Below, one piece after another: positions 44,502-53,241 of a DNA stretch of 64,000 bases. Each line of letters starts with the position of its first letter. The first letter of the stretch is position 1. The translations under genes were made by a program, and so were the position numbers. The notes below the pieces were generated by a model, which was given only the letters and a program-made list of their open reading frames with translations, did no database searches and was not told where the DNA came from. Source of the DNA: Paenibacillus sp. UNC451MF (GTDB taxonomy: Bacteria; Bacillota; Bacilli; Paenibacillales; NBRC-103111); NCBI RefSeq assembly GCF_000686845.1, contig NZ_JMLS01000018.1, forward strand, positions 1-64,000, read 5' to 3'.

Positions 44502-46238
44502 TTGAGTAAGCGCTTAAATGTAATTGACGGGAATGACTTTATCCGAATGGTGGAGAGAGGCGCCCAGCAGCTTAGAGAAAATGAGGACAACGTCAACGCG
44601 CTCAACGTTTTTCCTGTTCCAGATGGAGACACAGGAACCAATATGAACTTGACTCTGACCTCTGGTGTAGAGGAGCTTCGTCGACGTCCTTCAAGCCATA
44701 TCGGTAAAGCGGCGGATGCTTTAGCCAAGGGGCTATTGATGGGGGCTCGGGGAAACTCTGGCGTTATTTTGTCCCAGTTGTTCCGCGGTTTCTCGAAGTC
44801 GGTTTCAGATTTGGAATCCATTGATGCTCAACGGTTCGCAGCTGCGTTACAGAACGGGGTAGATATGGCCTACAAGGCTGTGGTAAAGCCAGTTGAAGGT
44901 ACAATCCTCACTGTATCTAAGGAGGCAGCCAAGCAGGCTTTAAGCTCTGCTAAACGTACTGCCGATGTGACCGAGCTGATGAAAGAAGTATGGAAAAAAG
45001 GCAGTGAAGCACTCTCACGAACACCGGAGATGCTGCCCGTGTTAAAGCAGGTAGGCGTCGTTGACGCTGGCGGGCAAGGACTGCTGTTCATATACGAAGG
45101 TTTCTTACAAGCGCTCCAATTGCTGTCCTCCCAAACGGATGAGGACACAGCGGCACAACATCAAGTCGGGCCTTCCATTGTTAGATTAAACGAATCGCCC
45201 GTTTCAACGGTGCATGCGGCTTCAAGCCGACCTCAATCTCAATTGGCAACAGAAGATATAGAATTCGGGTACTGCACCGAATTTATTGTCAAGCTGAATA
45301 GTGATAAGCTATCGGGTAACGTGTTTGATGAGCTTAAGTTTCGCGAGCAGCTTTCAACCTTAGGGGATTCTCTGCTTGTTGTTGCAGACGACGATTTGGT
45401 TAAGGTCCATATTCATGCCGAATTTCCGGGCAGTGTAATGAATTACGCTATGAAGTACGGTGATTTAAGCCGCATAAAGATCGAAAACATGCGTGATCAG
45501 CATTCGCATATTATCCATTCGGATACAACCGCTGCTCAAGCCGTATCAACAGCGCAAAGTGCGGATACTTCCAAGCTCAAACGCTATGGTTTTGTCGCCG
45601 TATCCGCAGGTCAAGGAATATCCAATATCTTTTCCAGCCTCGGTGTGGATCAGGTGCTCTTAGGGGGCCAAACGATGAATCCGAGTACAGAGGATATTGT
45701 CAAAGCGGTACTTGAAGTAAAAGCCCAGACGGTATTTGTTCTTCCGAATAATTCAAATATTATTTTGGCGGCCCAGCAGGCGGTTGAACTTGTTGAAGAC
45801 AAACAACTGGTTGTAATCCCAACGAAAACTATTCCTCAAGGCATCGCAGCGGTCATCGCTTATCAGGACAGCATGGCGCCCGATGAGAACTCGGATGTGA
45901 TGCAGCAGGCAATTCAACACGTTCAATCCGGCCTAGTGACCTATGCGGTTCGTGATACACAAATCGATGATATGACCATTAAACAGGGTGATTTCATCGG
46001 CATTCATAACCATAAAATTGTAGTGTCCGATTCTGATTTGCTTGTTTCCAGCCAAAAGCTGATAGATAGCCTCCTCGCGGACGGTGCGGAGATTGTGACG
46101 CTTTATACAGGTGAAGAGGCAGTGAAAGAGCAGACCGCGAACTTGGTAGAGTATGTAGAGCAGCATTATAATGATGTGGAAGTCGAAGTTCATCATGGCG
46201 GTCAACCGCTGTATTATTATATTATTTCTGCTGAATAA
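44502..46238 (+). CDS. fakA: Fatty acid kinase catalytic subunit FakA (YloV, DAK-like)
   Basis: 578-residue ATP-binding kinase subunit that phosphorylates fatty acids held by a DegV/FakB protein. The N-terminal DhaL-like domain (1-200) has FPVPDGDTGTNM with metal-binding Asp residues (about 43-54) and GARGNSGVILSQ (about 84-95). The middle and C-terminal (FakB-like fold) domains include HIHAEFPG. TTG start, nine bases after GGGAGGGG. A degV gene follows 35 bases later, giving a kinase/binding-protein pair. Confidence 0.92.
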   Translation: MSKRLNVIDGNDFIRMVERGAQQLRENEDNVNALNVFPVPDGDTGTNMNLTLTSGVEELRRRPSSHIGKAADALAKGLLMGARGNSGVILSQLFRGFSKSVSDLESIDAQRFAAALQNGVDMAYKAVVKPVEGTILTVSKEAAKQALSSAKRTADVTELMKEVWKKGSEALSRTPEMLPVLKQVGVVDAGGQGLLFIYEGFLQALQLLSSQTDEDTAAQHQVGPSIVRLNESPVSTVHAASSRPQSQLATEDIEFGYCTEFIVKLNSDKLSGNVFDELKFREQLSTLGDSLLVVADDDLVKVHIHAEFPGSVMNYAMKYGDLSRIKIENMRDQHSHIIHSDTTAAQAVSTAQSADTSKLKRYGFVAVSAGQGISNIFSSLGVDQVLLGGQTMNPSTEDIVKAVLEVKAQTVFVLPNNSNIILAAQQAVELVEDKQLVVIPTKTIPQGIAAVIAYQDSMAPDENSDVMQQAIQHVQSGLVTYAVRDTQIDDMTIKQGDFIGIHNHKIVVSDSDLLVSSQKLIDSLLADGAEIVTLYTGEEAVKEQTANLVEYVEQHYNDVEVEVHHGGQPLYYYIISAE

Positions 46239-46273
46239 TTCGACTGATAAATTGAGAGTTTGAGGTGAATCGA

Positions 46274-47125
46274 TTGAGTCAGATTCGAGTTGTCACGGAC
46301 AGCACGGCTGATATTCCTGCGGATGTGCGCAAAGCATTAAACATAGAATTGGTTCCCTTAAAGGTTCATTTTGGGACTGAAACTTATAGAGATTCTGTCG
46401 ATATGGGGCCGGAGGCTTTTTTTGAAAAATTAGCAGCTCACTCTTCGCTTCCTACCACTTCACAGCCTTCACCGGTAGAGTTTATGGAAACTTACAAGCG
46501 ATTGGCTGACGAATCGAAGGGTCCGATTATTTCTATTCATTTATCCTCTCATATGAGTGGTACGTACCAGTCTGCGCTGCTTGCTCAATCCATGCTAGAG
46601 GAACAAGTCGATCTTACCATTATCGATTCTTTGACCGCTTCTTATGGAATTGGCATGTTGGCCGTTACGGCGGCGGAAGCTGCAAGAGAAGGAAAAAGCA
46701 AGGATGAAATCGTGAGCATGCTGAAGACCATTCGGAGTGAACAAAAAATTTACTTTTTGGTCGATACGCTAGAATATTTGCAAAAGGGCGGTCGAATCGG
46801 AAAGGCTGCAGCGCTTCTTGGATCGCTATTGAATATTAAGCCGATCTTGTCCATATCCGACGAAGGGGAGGTCTTCTCAGTCGATAAAGTGAGAGGACAG
46901 AAAAAAGCTATGGCGCGCATCATGGAGCTGTTGAAAGCAGACTATGGCGATAAGCCGCTTCATGTTACGGTCGCTCACGCCAATAACAATCCTTATGCGG
47001 AGGAGATGAGTGCGTTGTTAAGGGAGCACTTTACAATACAAAGCTTAGACTATGCGAAAATAGGTCCTGTTATCGGGACGCATGCCGGTCCCGGAGCCGT
47101 AGCTGCGTTTGTAAGACCGGCGTAG
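46274..47125 (+). CDS. DegV family fatty acid-binding protein (FakB)
   Basis: 283-residue DegV protein that binds a fatty acid and presents it to FakA. TDSTADIP at the start, LPTTSQPS near residue 57 and SSHMSGTYQSA near 93 form the ligand pocket. The start is TTG 46274: GAGGTGA (46262-46268) is the ribosome site, and the in-frame GTG 46265 is part of it. Adjacent to fakA, then recG after one base. Confidence 0.92.
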   Translation: MSQIRVVTDSTADIPADVRKALNIELVPLKVHFGTETYRDSVDMGPEAFFEKLAAHSSLPTTSQPSPVEFMETYKRLADESKGPIISIHLSSHMSGTYQSALLAQSMLEEQVDLTIIDSLTASYGIGMLAVTAAEAAREGKSKDEIVSMLKTIRSEQKIYFLVDTLEYLQKGGRIGKAAALLGSLLNIKPILSISDEGEVFSVDKVRGQKKAMARIMELLKADYGDKPLHVTVAHANNNPYAEEMSALLREHFTIQSLDYAKIGPVIGTHAGPGAVAAFVRPA

Positions 47126-47126
47126 C

Positions 47127-49181
47127 ATGTCGATAGATTTATACAAAGTTCCGGTCAAAGAGGTGTACGGAGTTAAGGGCAAGAAGCCGGAAGAGCTGCT
47201 TGTCCTTGGCATTTCTACTGTTGGTGAGCTGCTCGATTATTATCCTTTTCGGTATGAGGACTATACACTGCGCGATCTGACCGAAGCCAAGGACGGAGAT
47301 AAAATTACCGTTCAAGGAACTATCGTGGGTCTGCCTCAGGTACAGATGTACGGACGAATTAAATCGCGTCTGACGTGCAAGATCATCGTGGACAAGCTGT
47401 TTATCACCGCAGTGTGGTTTAATCGACACTACTTAAAGGATCAGTTTCAAACAGGGACGGACATTATCTTGACTGGAAAATGGGATCAAAAAAGGCTGCA
47501 TTTGACCGTATCGGAGTCTGAATTTCCGGGAAAAGGGACATCGCAGATAGGTACACTGCAGCCTGTTTATTCGGTGGCAGGTTCCATTACACAAAAGTGG
47601 ATGCGTCAAACGATGAAGCAAGCGTTGACGCAGTATGGAGGTTTAATCCTTGAGGTGCTGCCTCAGGAGCTGCTCGATCAGTACGACTTAATGGCGCGCA
47701 AACAAGCGGTAGCCTTGCTGCACCTTCCAGAATCGATGGAGATAGGGCAGAGAGCTCGTAAACGGATGGTATTTGAGGAGTTATTCTTGTTTCAGCTAAA
47801 GATGCAAGCCTATCGTGCAATCAATCATGATAGGGCGGATGGAGTCGCTCATCCGGTTGATCTGCCGGGAGTCCGCGCCTTTGTGCGAGCGCTGCCGTTT
47901 ACCTTAACCGAGTCGCAAAAAAATGTACTTGCTGAAATACTGCACGATTTACAGCAGCCCTTTTGCATGAATCGCCTGCTTCAAGGCGATGTGGGTGCGG
48001 GGAAAACTGTTGTGGCCGCGGCAGCTTTGTTTGCCGTAGTCAAAGCTGGTTATCAGGGCGCACTGATGGTTCCGACGGAAATATTAGCCGAACAGCATAA
48101 GCGTTCCCTTGAACGCTTGTTTGAACCTTACGGCATTCAGGTCGCGCTGCTAACAGGCAGCCTGACGGCAAGGCAGCGTAGGGAAGTGCTCGGATCGCTT
48201 CAGCTTGGATTAATCGATGTTATAGTAGGAACCCATGCGCTTATTCAGGATGATGTATTTTTTCGCAAGCTTGGTTTGGTTGTTACGGATGAGCAGCACC
48301 GATTTGGTGTCAATCAGAGAAGTGTTCTTCGACGAAAAGGAATGAACCCGGATGTATTGACTATGACGGCGACGCCGATTCCGAGGACACTAGCGATAAC
48401 GGCATTTGGAGATATGGATGTTTCGACTTTGAGTGAGCTTCCCAAGGGGAGAAAACCAATTAAGACGTATGCGGTAACTCACGATATGTTGGAGCGAGTA
48501 CTTGGTTTTATTCGGCGTGAAGTTCAAGCTGGCCGTCAAGCTTATGTGATTTGTCCGTTAATCGAAGAATCGGAGAAACTGGACGTACAAAATGCAATAG
48601 ATGTGCACGCGCAAATCCAATTCGCCTTTCCGGAATTTCGTATTGGCTTGCTGCATGGTCGCATGGCTCCTGCCGAGAAGGATGAGGTCATGCGCGAATT
48701 CAGCGAAAACCGCGTACAAGTTCTGGTATCAACAACCGTTATCGAGGTTGGGGTAGACGTTCCGAATTCAACGCTAATGGTTGTTTATGATGCGCATCGT
48801 TTCGGTCTATCTCAGCTGCATCAGCTTCGCGGACGGGTAGGTAGAGGAGAGCATCAATCGTTTTGCGTACTCATTGCTGATCCGAAAAATGAAGTAGGTA
48901 AGCAGCGGATGAAGGCGATGACCGATACAAACGATGGCTTTGAAATCGCGCGGCGTGATTTGGAGCTTAGAGGTCCAGGGGACTTCTTCGGAACGAAGCA
49001 AAGCGGGCTGCCCGATTTTCGAATTGCCGATATGGTTACGGATTTTGAAACGATGGAGCAAGCGCGTGACGATGCAGCGGCGATGGTACGACGACCCGAT
49101 TTTTGGACATCGGCTGCTTATTCCATGCTCCACGAATTTTTGCGTCGAGAACATATATTTGAGAGTGATTTATTAGATTAA
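47127..49181 (+). CDS. recG: ATP-dependent DNA helicase RecG
   Basis: 684-residue fork-remodelling helicase. N-terminal wedge/OB domain (about 55-145), Walker A GDVGAGKTVVA (about 287), DEQHRFG (about 390), TATPIPRTL (about 413), RGRVGRGEH (about 570) and the TRG segment EIARRDLELRGPGDFFGT (about 605). ATG begins one base after the degV stop; the ribosome site is weak, suggesting coupling. Confidence 0.95.
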   Translation: MSIDLYKVPVKEVYGVKGKKPEELLVLGISTVGELLDYYPFRYEDYTLRDLTEAKDGDKITVQGTIVGLPQVQMYGRIKSRLTCKIIVDKLFITAVWFNRHYLKDQFQTGTDIILTGKWDQKRLHLTVSESEFPGKGTSQIGTLQPVYSVAGSITQKWMRQTMKQALTQYGGLILEVLPQELLDQYDLMARKQAVALLHLPESMEIGQRARKRMVFEELFLFQLKMQAYRAINHDRADGVAHPVDLPGVRAFVRALPFTLTESQKNVLAEILHDLQQPFCMNRLLQGDVGAGKTVVAAAALFAVVKAGYQGALMVPTEILAEQHKRSLERLFEPYGIQVALLTGSLTARQRREVLGSLQLGLIDVIVGTHALIQDDVFFRKLGLVVTDEQHRFGVNQRSVLRRKGMNPDVLTMTATPIPRTLAITAFGDMDVSTLSELPKGRKPIKTYAVTHDMLERVLGFIRREVQAGRQAYVICPLIEESEKLDVQNAIDVHAQIQFAFPEFRIGLLHGRMAPAEKDEVMREFSENRVQVLVSTTVIEVGVDVPNSTLMVVYDAHRFGLSQLHQLRGRVGRGEHQSFCVLIADPKNEVGKQRMKAMTDTNDGFEIARRDLELRGPGDFFGTKQSGLPDFRIADMVTDFETMEQARDDAAAMVRRPDFWTSAAYSMLHEFLRREHIFESDLLD

Positions 49182-49300
49182 CACCTAATGTTGCTTGCGA
49201 AGCCATAATATAAGACACATGTCCGAGCCCTCCGTCATAGACTTACAGAGAGGTTGGCACATCAGACTACCATATTCTTGTTGTGGGAGGAGTTCGTGAC

Positions 49301-49588
49301 ATGAGCTATCAAAAATATGGTTTCGATCCCGTGTTTGTGGAGCGGGTAAAGTTGAAAATGAAAAATCCGGATACAAAAGAGCGGATTAAAATGATTTTGC
49401 AAGGTGTGACGAAGACGGACTTGCAGGATAGGACGAAGGTAAGAAGATTTGTCGATATGCTGGCAAAGGTTCTGGGTGAGAGAATAACCGATATGCAGAG
49501 AGAGCATATGATCAATTTCGTTATAGCCCAAAGAATTGATCCAAACAATACGTTCCACTTGATCAAGCTGTGGGGTATGTTCCGTTAA
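49301..49588 (+). CDS. spoVIF: Stage VI sporulation protein F-like
   Basis: 95-residue helical protein. ATG 49301 follows GGGAGGAG; the in-frame ATG 49283 does not have a site. The ILQGVTKTDLQDRTKVRR helix and the NNTFHLIKLWGMFR ending match SpoVIF-like proteins annotated in Paenibacillus. SpoVIF in B. subtilis is needed for spore coat assembly late in the mother cell. A CATAATATA at 49204-49212 resembles a SigK -10, weakly. A terminator follows. Confidence 0.72.
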   Translation: MSYQKYGFDPVFVERVKLKMKNPDTKERIKMILQGVTKTDLQDRTKVRRFVDMLAKVLGERITDMQREHMINFVIAQRIDPNNTFHLIKLWGMFR

Positions 49589-49620
49589 TCTCACAGGATA
49601 GCTTCAATATAGTCAACGGG

Positions 49621-49643
49621 CAGACCTGCGGGTCTGTTTTTTT
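49621..49643 (+). terminator. Terminator after spoVIF
   Basis: CAGACC / GGTCTG six-pair stem, four-base loop, T7. Confidence 0.82.
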
Positions 49644-49745
49644 GTTAATTCTTAACTTAAGCTTCCAGAAAAGGACTAGGGTTGCCATGGGAAACTATGA
49701 AAGCTATAATTTTCATAGAGAACCAAATAGGGGGAGGAGCATTCA

Positions 49746-51062
49746 TTGAAGTCAAACGAACCAAAAGATAAGCCGGTGACTCGCAGACAACTACTTGCTT
49801 CTATGGGAGCGGCAGGCGCTTTAATTGCTGCGGGGGCAGGGCTGCCTTTTGAAGCTCATGCAGCAAAAGTTACCGTTCCAGCCGCCGATAACAAATCATG
49901 GCTTAATGTCAAAGATTTCGGTGCCTTGGGCAACGGGTATGATGACGATGCCCCGTTTATACAATCGGCTATTGATGCTGCTGCTGCTGATAAAGGAGGA
50001 GCTGTCTTTTTTCCTTCTGGCAAGTACTATATTAATCGTGGTTTACTCATGCGAAACAAGGTTAGCCTGATTGGAGCCGGAGCAGAGAACACGTTCATTA
50101 AAGCCGGAAATGCTGATATGTTTATGCTGTATAGCGGTTCAGGCATCAATAACTATTCCGTTGAAGGAATTACTCTCGAAGGGGTGGGCCCTAGCGGAGC
50201 GACGGGAGATATTGTTGAACGAGGTATTTATGCAGTTGAAGGTGCTAATATTACACTCAGAAACTGTATGTTTACTGGCGTTGCTAACGGGATTCGTCTT
50301 GTAAGAGCACAGCATGTTATTATTTCGAATTGTACGTTTATAAAAGTATTCGGTTCACAAAGCCAAGCCGAAGGGTATGGTATCGTAGTGGAAGGTGGTG
50401 CAAACCATACGATACAAGGAAATCATTTCAAAAACGTTAGTAAACATTGCGTTCATTTAACTATGGGCAGTGTTTACTCCCATGTTACCGGCAATGTCAT
50501 GGAATACTCGGAGGACGCGGCTATTATGGTATCCTCCAAAGTGACAGCTTGCTCTAATCACTTGATAGAAGGCAATATTGTTGCGCCTTATGCAGTTACT
50601 GATCAAGAGCACAGTTCTACATACGGGATACGCTTGAAGGATGCATGCAGCTATAACACGGTTGTAAATAATGTTATTTCACGTGCAGCTTCAGCAGGAA
50701 TTCAATTGGAAGCCGGTGAGAATGCAGGAGATGATAGACCCTATGGCAATTCGATAGCTGGCAACTCCATATATGGATCGGTTCGCGGAATTGCGATCTT
50801 GAATGCGGATGCTAACTCGGTTAAAAACAACGATGTACGCCGTACGGAGTATGGGATCTTGTTAGACACCGTTGGTGAAGGATCAAGCTCATCGACAAAG
50901 CGTAATATTGTTACGAGTAATTCAATCTATCAAAGTTCAGCGGCAGCCGTTCGTGTAGGTTCTGCTAGCTGCGAAGCAAATATTGTTTTCGGTAATGCCG
51001 GGCACGATAATGCTGAAGGGCTAAAAGATAGCGGAACGAATACAGCTACAGCCGGATTCTAA
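49746..51062 (+). CDS. Tat-exported parallel beta-helix protein (pectate lyase superfamily)
   Basis: 438-residue secreted protein. TTG start behind GGGGGAGGAG. Tat signal: TRRQLLASMG followed by a hydrophobic stretch and a likely cleavage after HAA near residue 40. Then the pectate_lyase_3 opening VKDFGALGNGYDDDAPFIQ (split as VKDFGALGNG and DDDAPFIQSAI, about 57-75) and about ten right-handed beta-helix turns rich in N-x-I/V motifs (HVIISNCTF, HTIQGNHF, NTVVNNVIS). Such proteins bind or cleave polysaccharides (pectate, alginate, phage receptors). The substrate is unknown and no sugar-use genes adjoin it. Confidence 0.82.
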   Translation: MKSNEPKDKPVTRRQLLASMGAAGALIAAGAGLPFEAHAAKVTVPAADNKSWLNVKDFGALGNGYDDDAPFIQSAIDAAAADKGGAVFFPSGKYYINRGLLMRNKVSLIGAGAENTFIKAGNADMFMLYSGSGINNYSVEGITLEGVGPSGATGDIVERGIYAVEGANITLRNCMFTGVANGIRLVRAQHVIISNCTFIKVFGSQSQAEGYGIVVEGGANHTIQGNHFKNVSKHCVHLTMGSVYSHVTGNVMEYSEDAAIMVSSKVTACSNHLIEGNIVAPYAVTDQEHSSTYGIRLKDACSYNTVVNNVISRAASAGIQLEAGENAGDDRPYGNSIAGNSIYGSVRGIAILNADANSVKNNDVRRTEYGILLDTVGEGSSSSTKRNIVTSNSIYQSSAAAVRVGSASCEANIVFGNAGHDNAEGLKDSGTNTATAGF

Positions 51063-51064
51063 GT

Positions 51065-51096
51065 TTCGTCCTCCGTGAGGAGGGCGAATTTTTTTA
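51065..51096 (+). terminator. Terminator after the beta-helix protein
   Basis: TTCG-CCTCC / GGAGG-CGAA stem with one mismatch, GTGA loop, T8. Confidence 0.82.
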
Positions 51097-51130
51097 TTGA
51101 ATAGGCACTTCACAATTCCGTGCATTTCTA

Positions 51131-51146
51131 TGTGACTCCAATCACA
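51131..51146. promoter_or_regulatory. Crp/Fnr box upstream of hmp
   Basis: Perfect palindrome TGTGA-N6-TCACA, the consensus for Crp/Fnr regulators. TATACT at 51168-51173 is a fitting -10 and predicts a start near 51180, placing the box centre at about -41.5, the class II activator position. The -35 region itself is poor (CAAGGC), as expected for an activated promoter. Confidence 0.75.
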
Positions 51147-51212
51147 AGGCGTCCGCGTCCTCTCTTATATACTTAAAGCAGTAAGATAATGAATTGAAGA
51201 GAGGGCGATCCT

Positions 51213-52463
51213 ATGCTGAGTGAACAAACGATACGAACAATTAAATCTACTATACCTGTTCTGGAAGTACACGGTACGGCCATTACGAGGCGTTTTTATG
51301 AGTTGTTGTTCACGCGCCACCCTGAGCTGCTGAATATTTTTAATCACGCTAATCAAAAGCAAGGACGTCAACAAACGGCATTAGCCAATACGGTATACGC
51401 CGCGGCGGTTCATATCGATAATCTTGCGTCCATCCTTCCGGTCGTTAAACAAATAGGGCATAAACATCGCAGTTTAGGTGTAAAACCTGAGCATTATCCA
51501 ATCGTCGGTCAAAATTTACTAGAAGCAATCAAGGATGTTCTTGGAGATGCTGCAACTGATGAAATTATTGCTGCCTGGGCGGAAGCTTATGGTGTCATTG
51601 CCAACGCCTTTGTTCAAACAGAGAAAGAAATGTATGATCTAGCCGAAGGCCAAACAGGGGGGTGGCAAGGCTTTAGACGATTTATTGTAGAGCGTAAGGT
51701 GGAAGAGAGTGAGGTTATTACATCGTTTTATCTGGTTCCTGAGGATCACCAAGGGATTGCAGATTTTGAACCTGGACAATACGTTAGTGTCAAGTTAACG
51801 ATCCCAGGGCAATCGTATACCCACATTCGTCAATATAGCTTATCTGATGCACCAGGAAGACCGCATTATCGGATCTCTGTGAAGAGAGAAGGAGCGCTTG
51901 ATGGAAAGCCAGCCGGAATTGTATCAAATTATTTGCACCATAATGTGAAGGCAGGAGACGTGTTGGAGCTCTCTGCTCCAGCGGGAGAATTTACTTTGGA
52001 GAAAAACGAAAAGCCGGTCGTATTGATCAGCGGAGGTGTTGGTTTGACACCGATGATTAGTATGCTGAACACGTTGGCAGAACAAGAGTCTAATCGTTCA
52101 GTGACATTCGTTCACGCTGCGCAAAACGGTCAAGTTCATGCAATGAAAGCTCATGTCGCCGATCTGGCACGAAGGCACGATCATGTCCGTTCTTACGTTT
52201 GTTACTCTGCTCCTACAGAGTTAGATCGGAAGGATGGGGCTTATGATAAAGAAGGCTATATCGATTTGTTTTGGCTAAAATCATTCATTTCCGGGCCGGA
52301 TGCCAGCTTTTATTATTGCGGACCTGTACCGTTCTTGAAGTCTGTACATCGCATTTTAAAGGAGTGGGGTGTAGAGGACGCCAATTTGCATTACGAGTTC
52401 TTTGGGCCGGCAGGAAATCTGGAAGAACAAGACCAACCGAGTGAAGCAACGACGTCTGTGTAA
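51213..52463 (+). CDS. hmp: Flavohemoglobin (nitric oxide dioxygenase)
   Basis: 416-residue cytoplasmic enzyme converting NO to nitrate with O2 and NAD(P)H. Globin domain 1-140 with proximal His in GHKHRSLG (about residue 86). FAD domain about 150-255 with RQYSLSD (about 207). NAD domain about 260-400 with GGVGLTPM (about 273) and YYCGPVPF (about 368). A perfect Crp/Fnr box precedes it, and a Crp/Fnr-type regulator gene is convergent with its 3' end. Confidence 0.94.
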   Translation: MLSEQTIRTIKSTIPVLEVHGTAITRRFYELLFTRHPELLNIFNHANQKQGRQQTALANTVYAAAVHIDNLASILPVVKQIGHKHRSLGVKPEHYPIVGQNLLEAIKDVLGDAATDEIIAAWAEAYGVIANAFVQTEKEMYDLAEGQTGGWQGFRRFIVERKVEESEVITSFYLVPEDHQGIADFEPGQYVSVKLTIPGQSYTHIRQYSLSDAPGRPHYRISVKREGALDGKPAGIVSNYLHHNVKAGDVLELSAPAGEFTLEKNEKPVVLISGGVGLTPMISMLNTLAEQESNRSVTFVHAAQNGQVHAMKAHVADLARRHDHVRSYVCYSAPTELDRKDGAYDKEGYIDLFWLKSFISGPDASFYYCGPVPFLKSVHRILKEWGVEDANLHYEFFGPAGNLEEQDQPSEATTSV

Positions 52464-52477
52464 TAAATGATGTGATA

Positions 52478-52978
52478 CTAGCTTTGCTTGCTTCGAAATA
52501 AGCGATTAACGGTTTCACGTCGCAGTCCCAGTAACTGGGCAATCTCCTCTTGAGTCAAAATATCCTTGATGGATAAGGGGGAAATGTACTCTGCAAACCA
52601 TTGCTCGAGATTTTCCAGCTTTTCCGCAGGGGTTACGAGGGTCAGATGATCTATTCTTTGCTGCATCATTCTCAGTTTACTTTGGAGTTGCAGGGCAATG
52701 TCACGGCATTTAGCTGGATTCATTTCTAACTCATCGTACCATTCACCTGGAACTATGGTGTCTACCTCACTGGTAATGAGAGCGATGGCTGTTCCGTGAT
52801 AATCTTTTGGACTGATTAAAGAGTGATGAGGGATTGTTTCACCCGGTACGACAATGTTCACCAAGAAGGGACTTCCGTCTTCGTGTACACGCATAATTTT
52901 GAACAGGCCGCTTCGAACATGAAATAAAGGTCCTGTCTCGCCTTGCCTAAATAGAATCTCACCTTTATGCAATAGCAT
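52478..52978 (-). CDS. Minimal Crp/Fnr-family transcriptional regulator
   Basis: 166-residue regulator, shorter than the usual 210-230. The cNMP-binding-type barrel covers about 1-95, a dimer helix about 95-125, then the helix-turn-helix ILTQEEIAQLLGLRRETVNRL. The recognition helix RETVNR keeps the Arg, Glu and Arg that read TGTGA half-sites in Crp. The protein stops eight or so residues later, so the usual beta wing is missing; I see no frameshift that would restore it. There is no cluster of Cys for an Fe-S centre. ATG 52978 follows AGGTGATT. The nearby hmp box suggests hmp is a target. Confidence 0.83.
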   Translation of the reverse strand: MLLHKGEILFRQGETGPLFHVRSGLFKIMRVHEDGSPFLVNIVVPGETIPHHSLISPKDYHGTAIALITSEVDTIVPGEWYDELEMNPAKCRDIALQLQSKLRMMQQRIDHLTLVTPAEKLENLEQWFAEYISPLSIKDILTQEEIAQLLGLRRETVNRLFRSKQS

Positions 52979-52996
52979 TGGAATCACCTCTAATGT

Positions 52997-53025
52997 ATAT
53001 TAGCATGGGCCAAAATTGACGTCTA
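52997..53025 (-). promoter_or_regulatory. Promoter for the Crp/Fnr regulator
   Basis: On the minus strand TAGACG (53025-53020), 17-base spacer, TAATAT (53002-52997), about 20 bases before the ATG. Confidence 0.45.
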
Positions 53026-53048
53026 CCTAACGTGATATCAGATGTGGG

Positions 53049-53078
53049 ACTCTTTCCTTTCGGAAAGAGTTCTTTTTG
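53049..53078 (+). terminator. Orphan rightward terminator
   Basis: ACTCTTTCC / GGAAAGAGT nine-pair stem with a 4-base loop and T-rich tail. The T run is on the + strand, but the gene to the left is on the minus strand, so no known rightward transcript ends here except read-through past hmp. Confidence 0.65.
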
Positions 53079-53096
53079 TTAAAGCGCTAAAATGGT

Positions 53097-53126
53097 TTGT
53101 AAAAATGTTACAATCAATGCTATCAT
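53097..53126 (+). promoter_or_regulatory. Promoter for the 152-aa protein gene
   Basis: TTGTAA (53097-53102), 18-base spacer, TATCAT (53121-53126). The perfect palindrome GAACGCGCGTTC (53131-53142) overlaps the predicted start and could be an operator. A catabolite-repression-like sequence with two mismatches (TTAAAGCGCTAAAA, 53079-53092) lies just upstream. Confidence 0.45.
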
Positions 53127-53241
53127 AATAGAACGCGCGTTCCTTAAGGGAAATGGCTTGCGAAACCCTTTTTCTTTGAAGTGCGTATTACATAACAGTT
53201 TATTAGCATAAGGATCAATTGATTGAGAGGGGAATATCATT

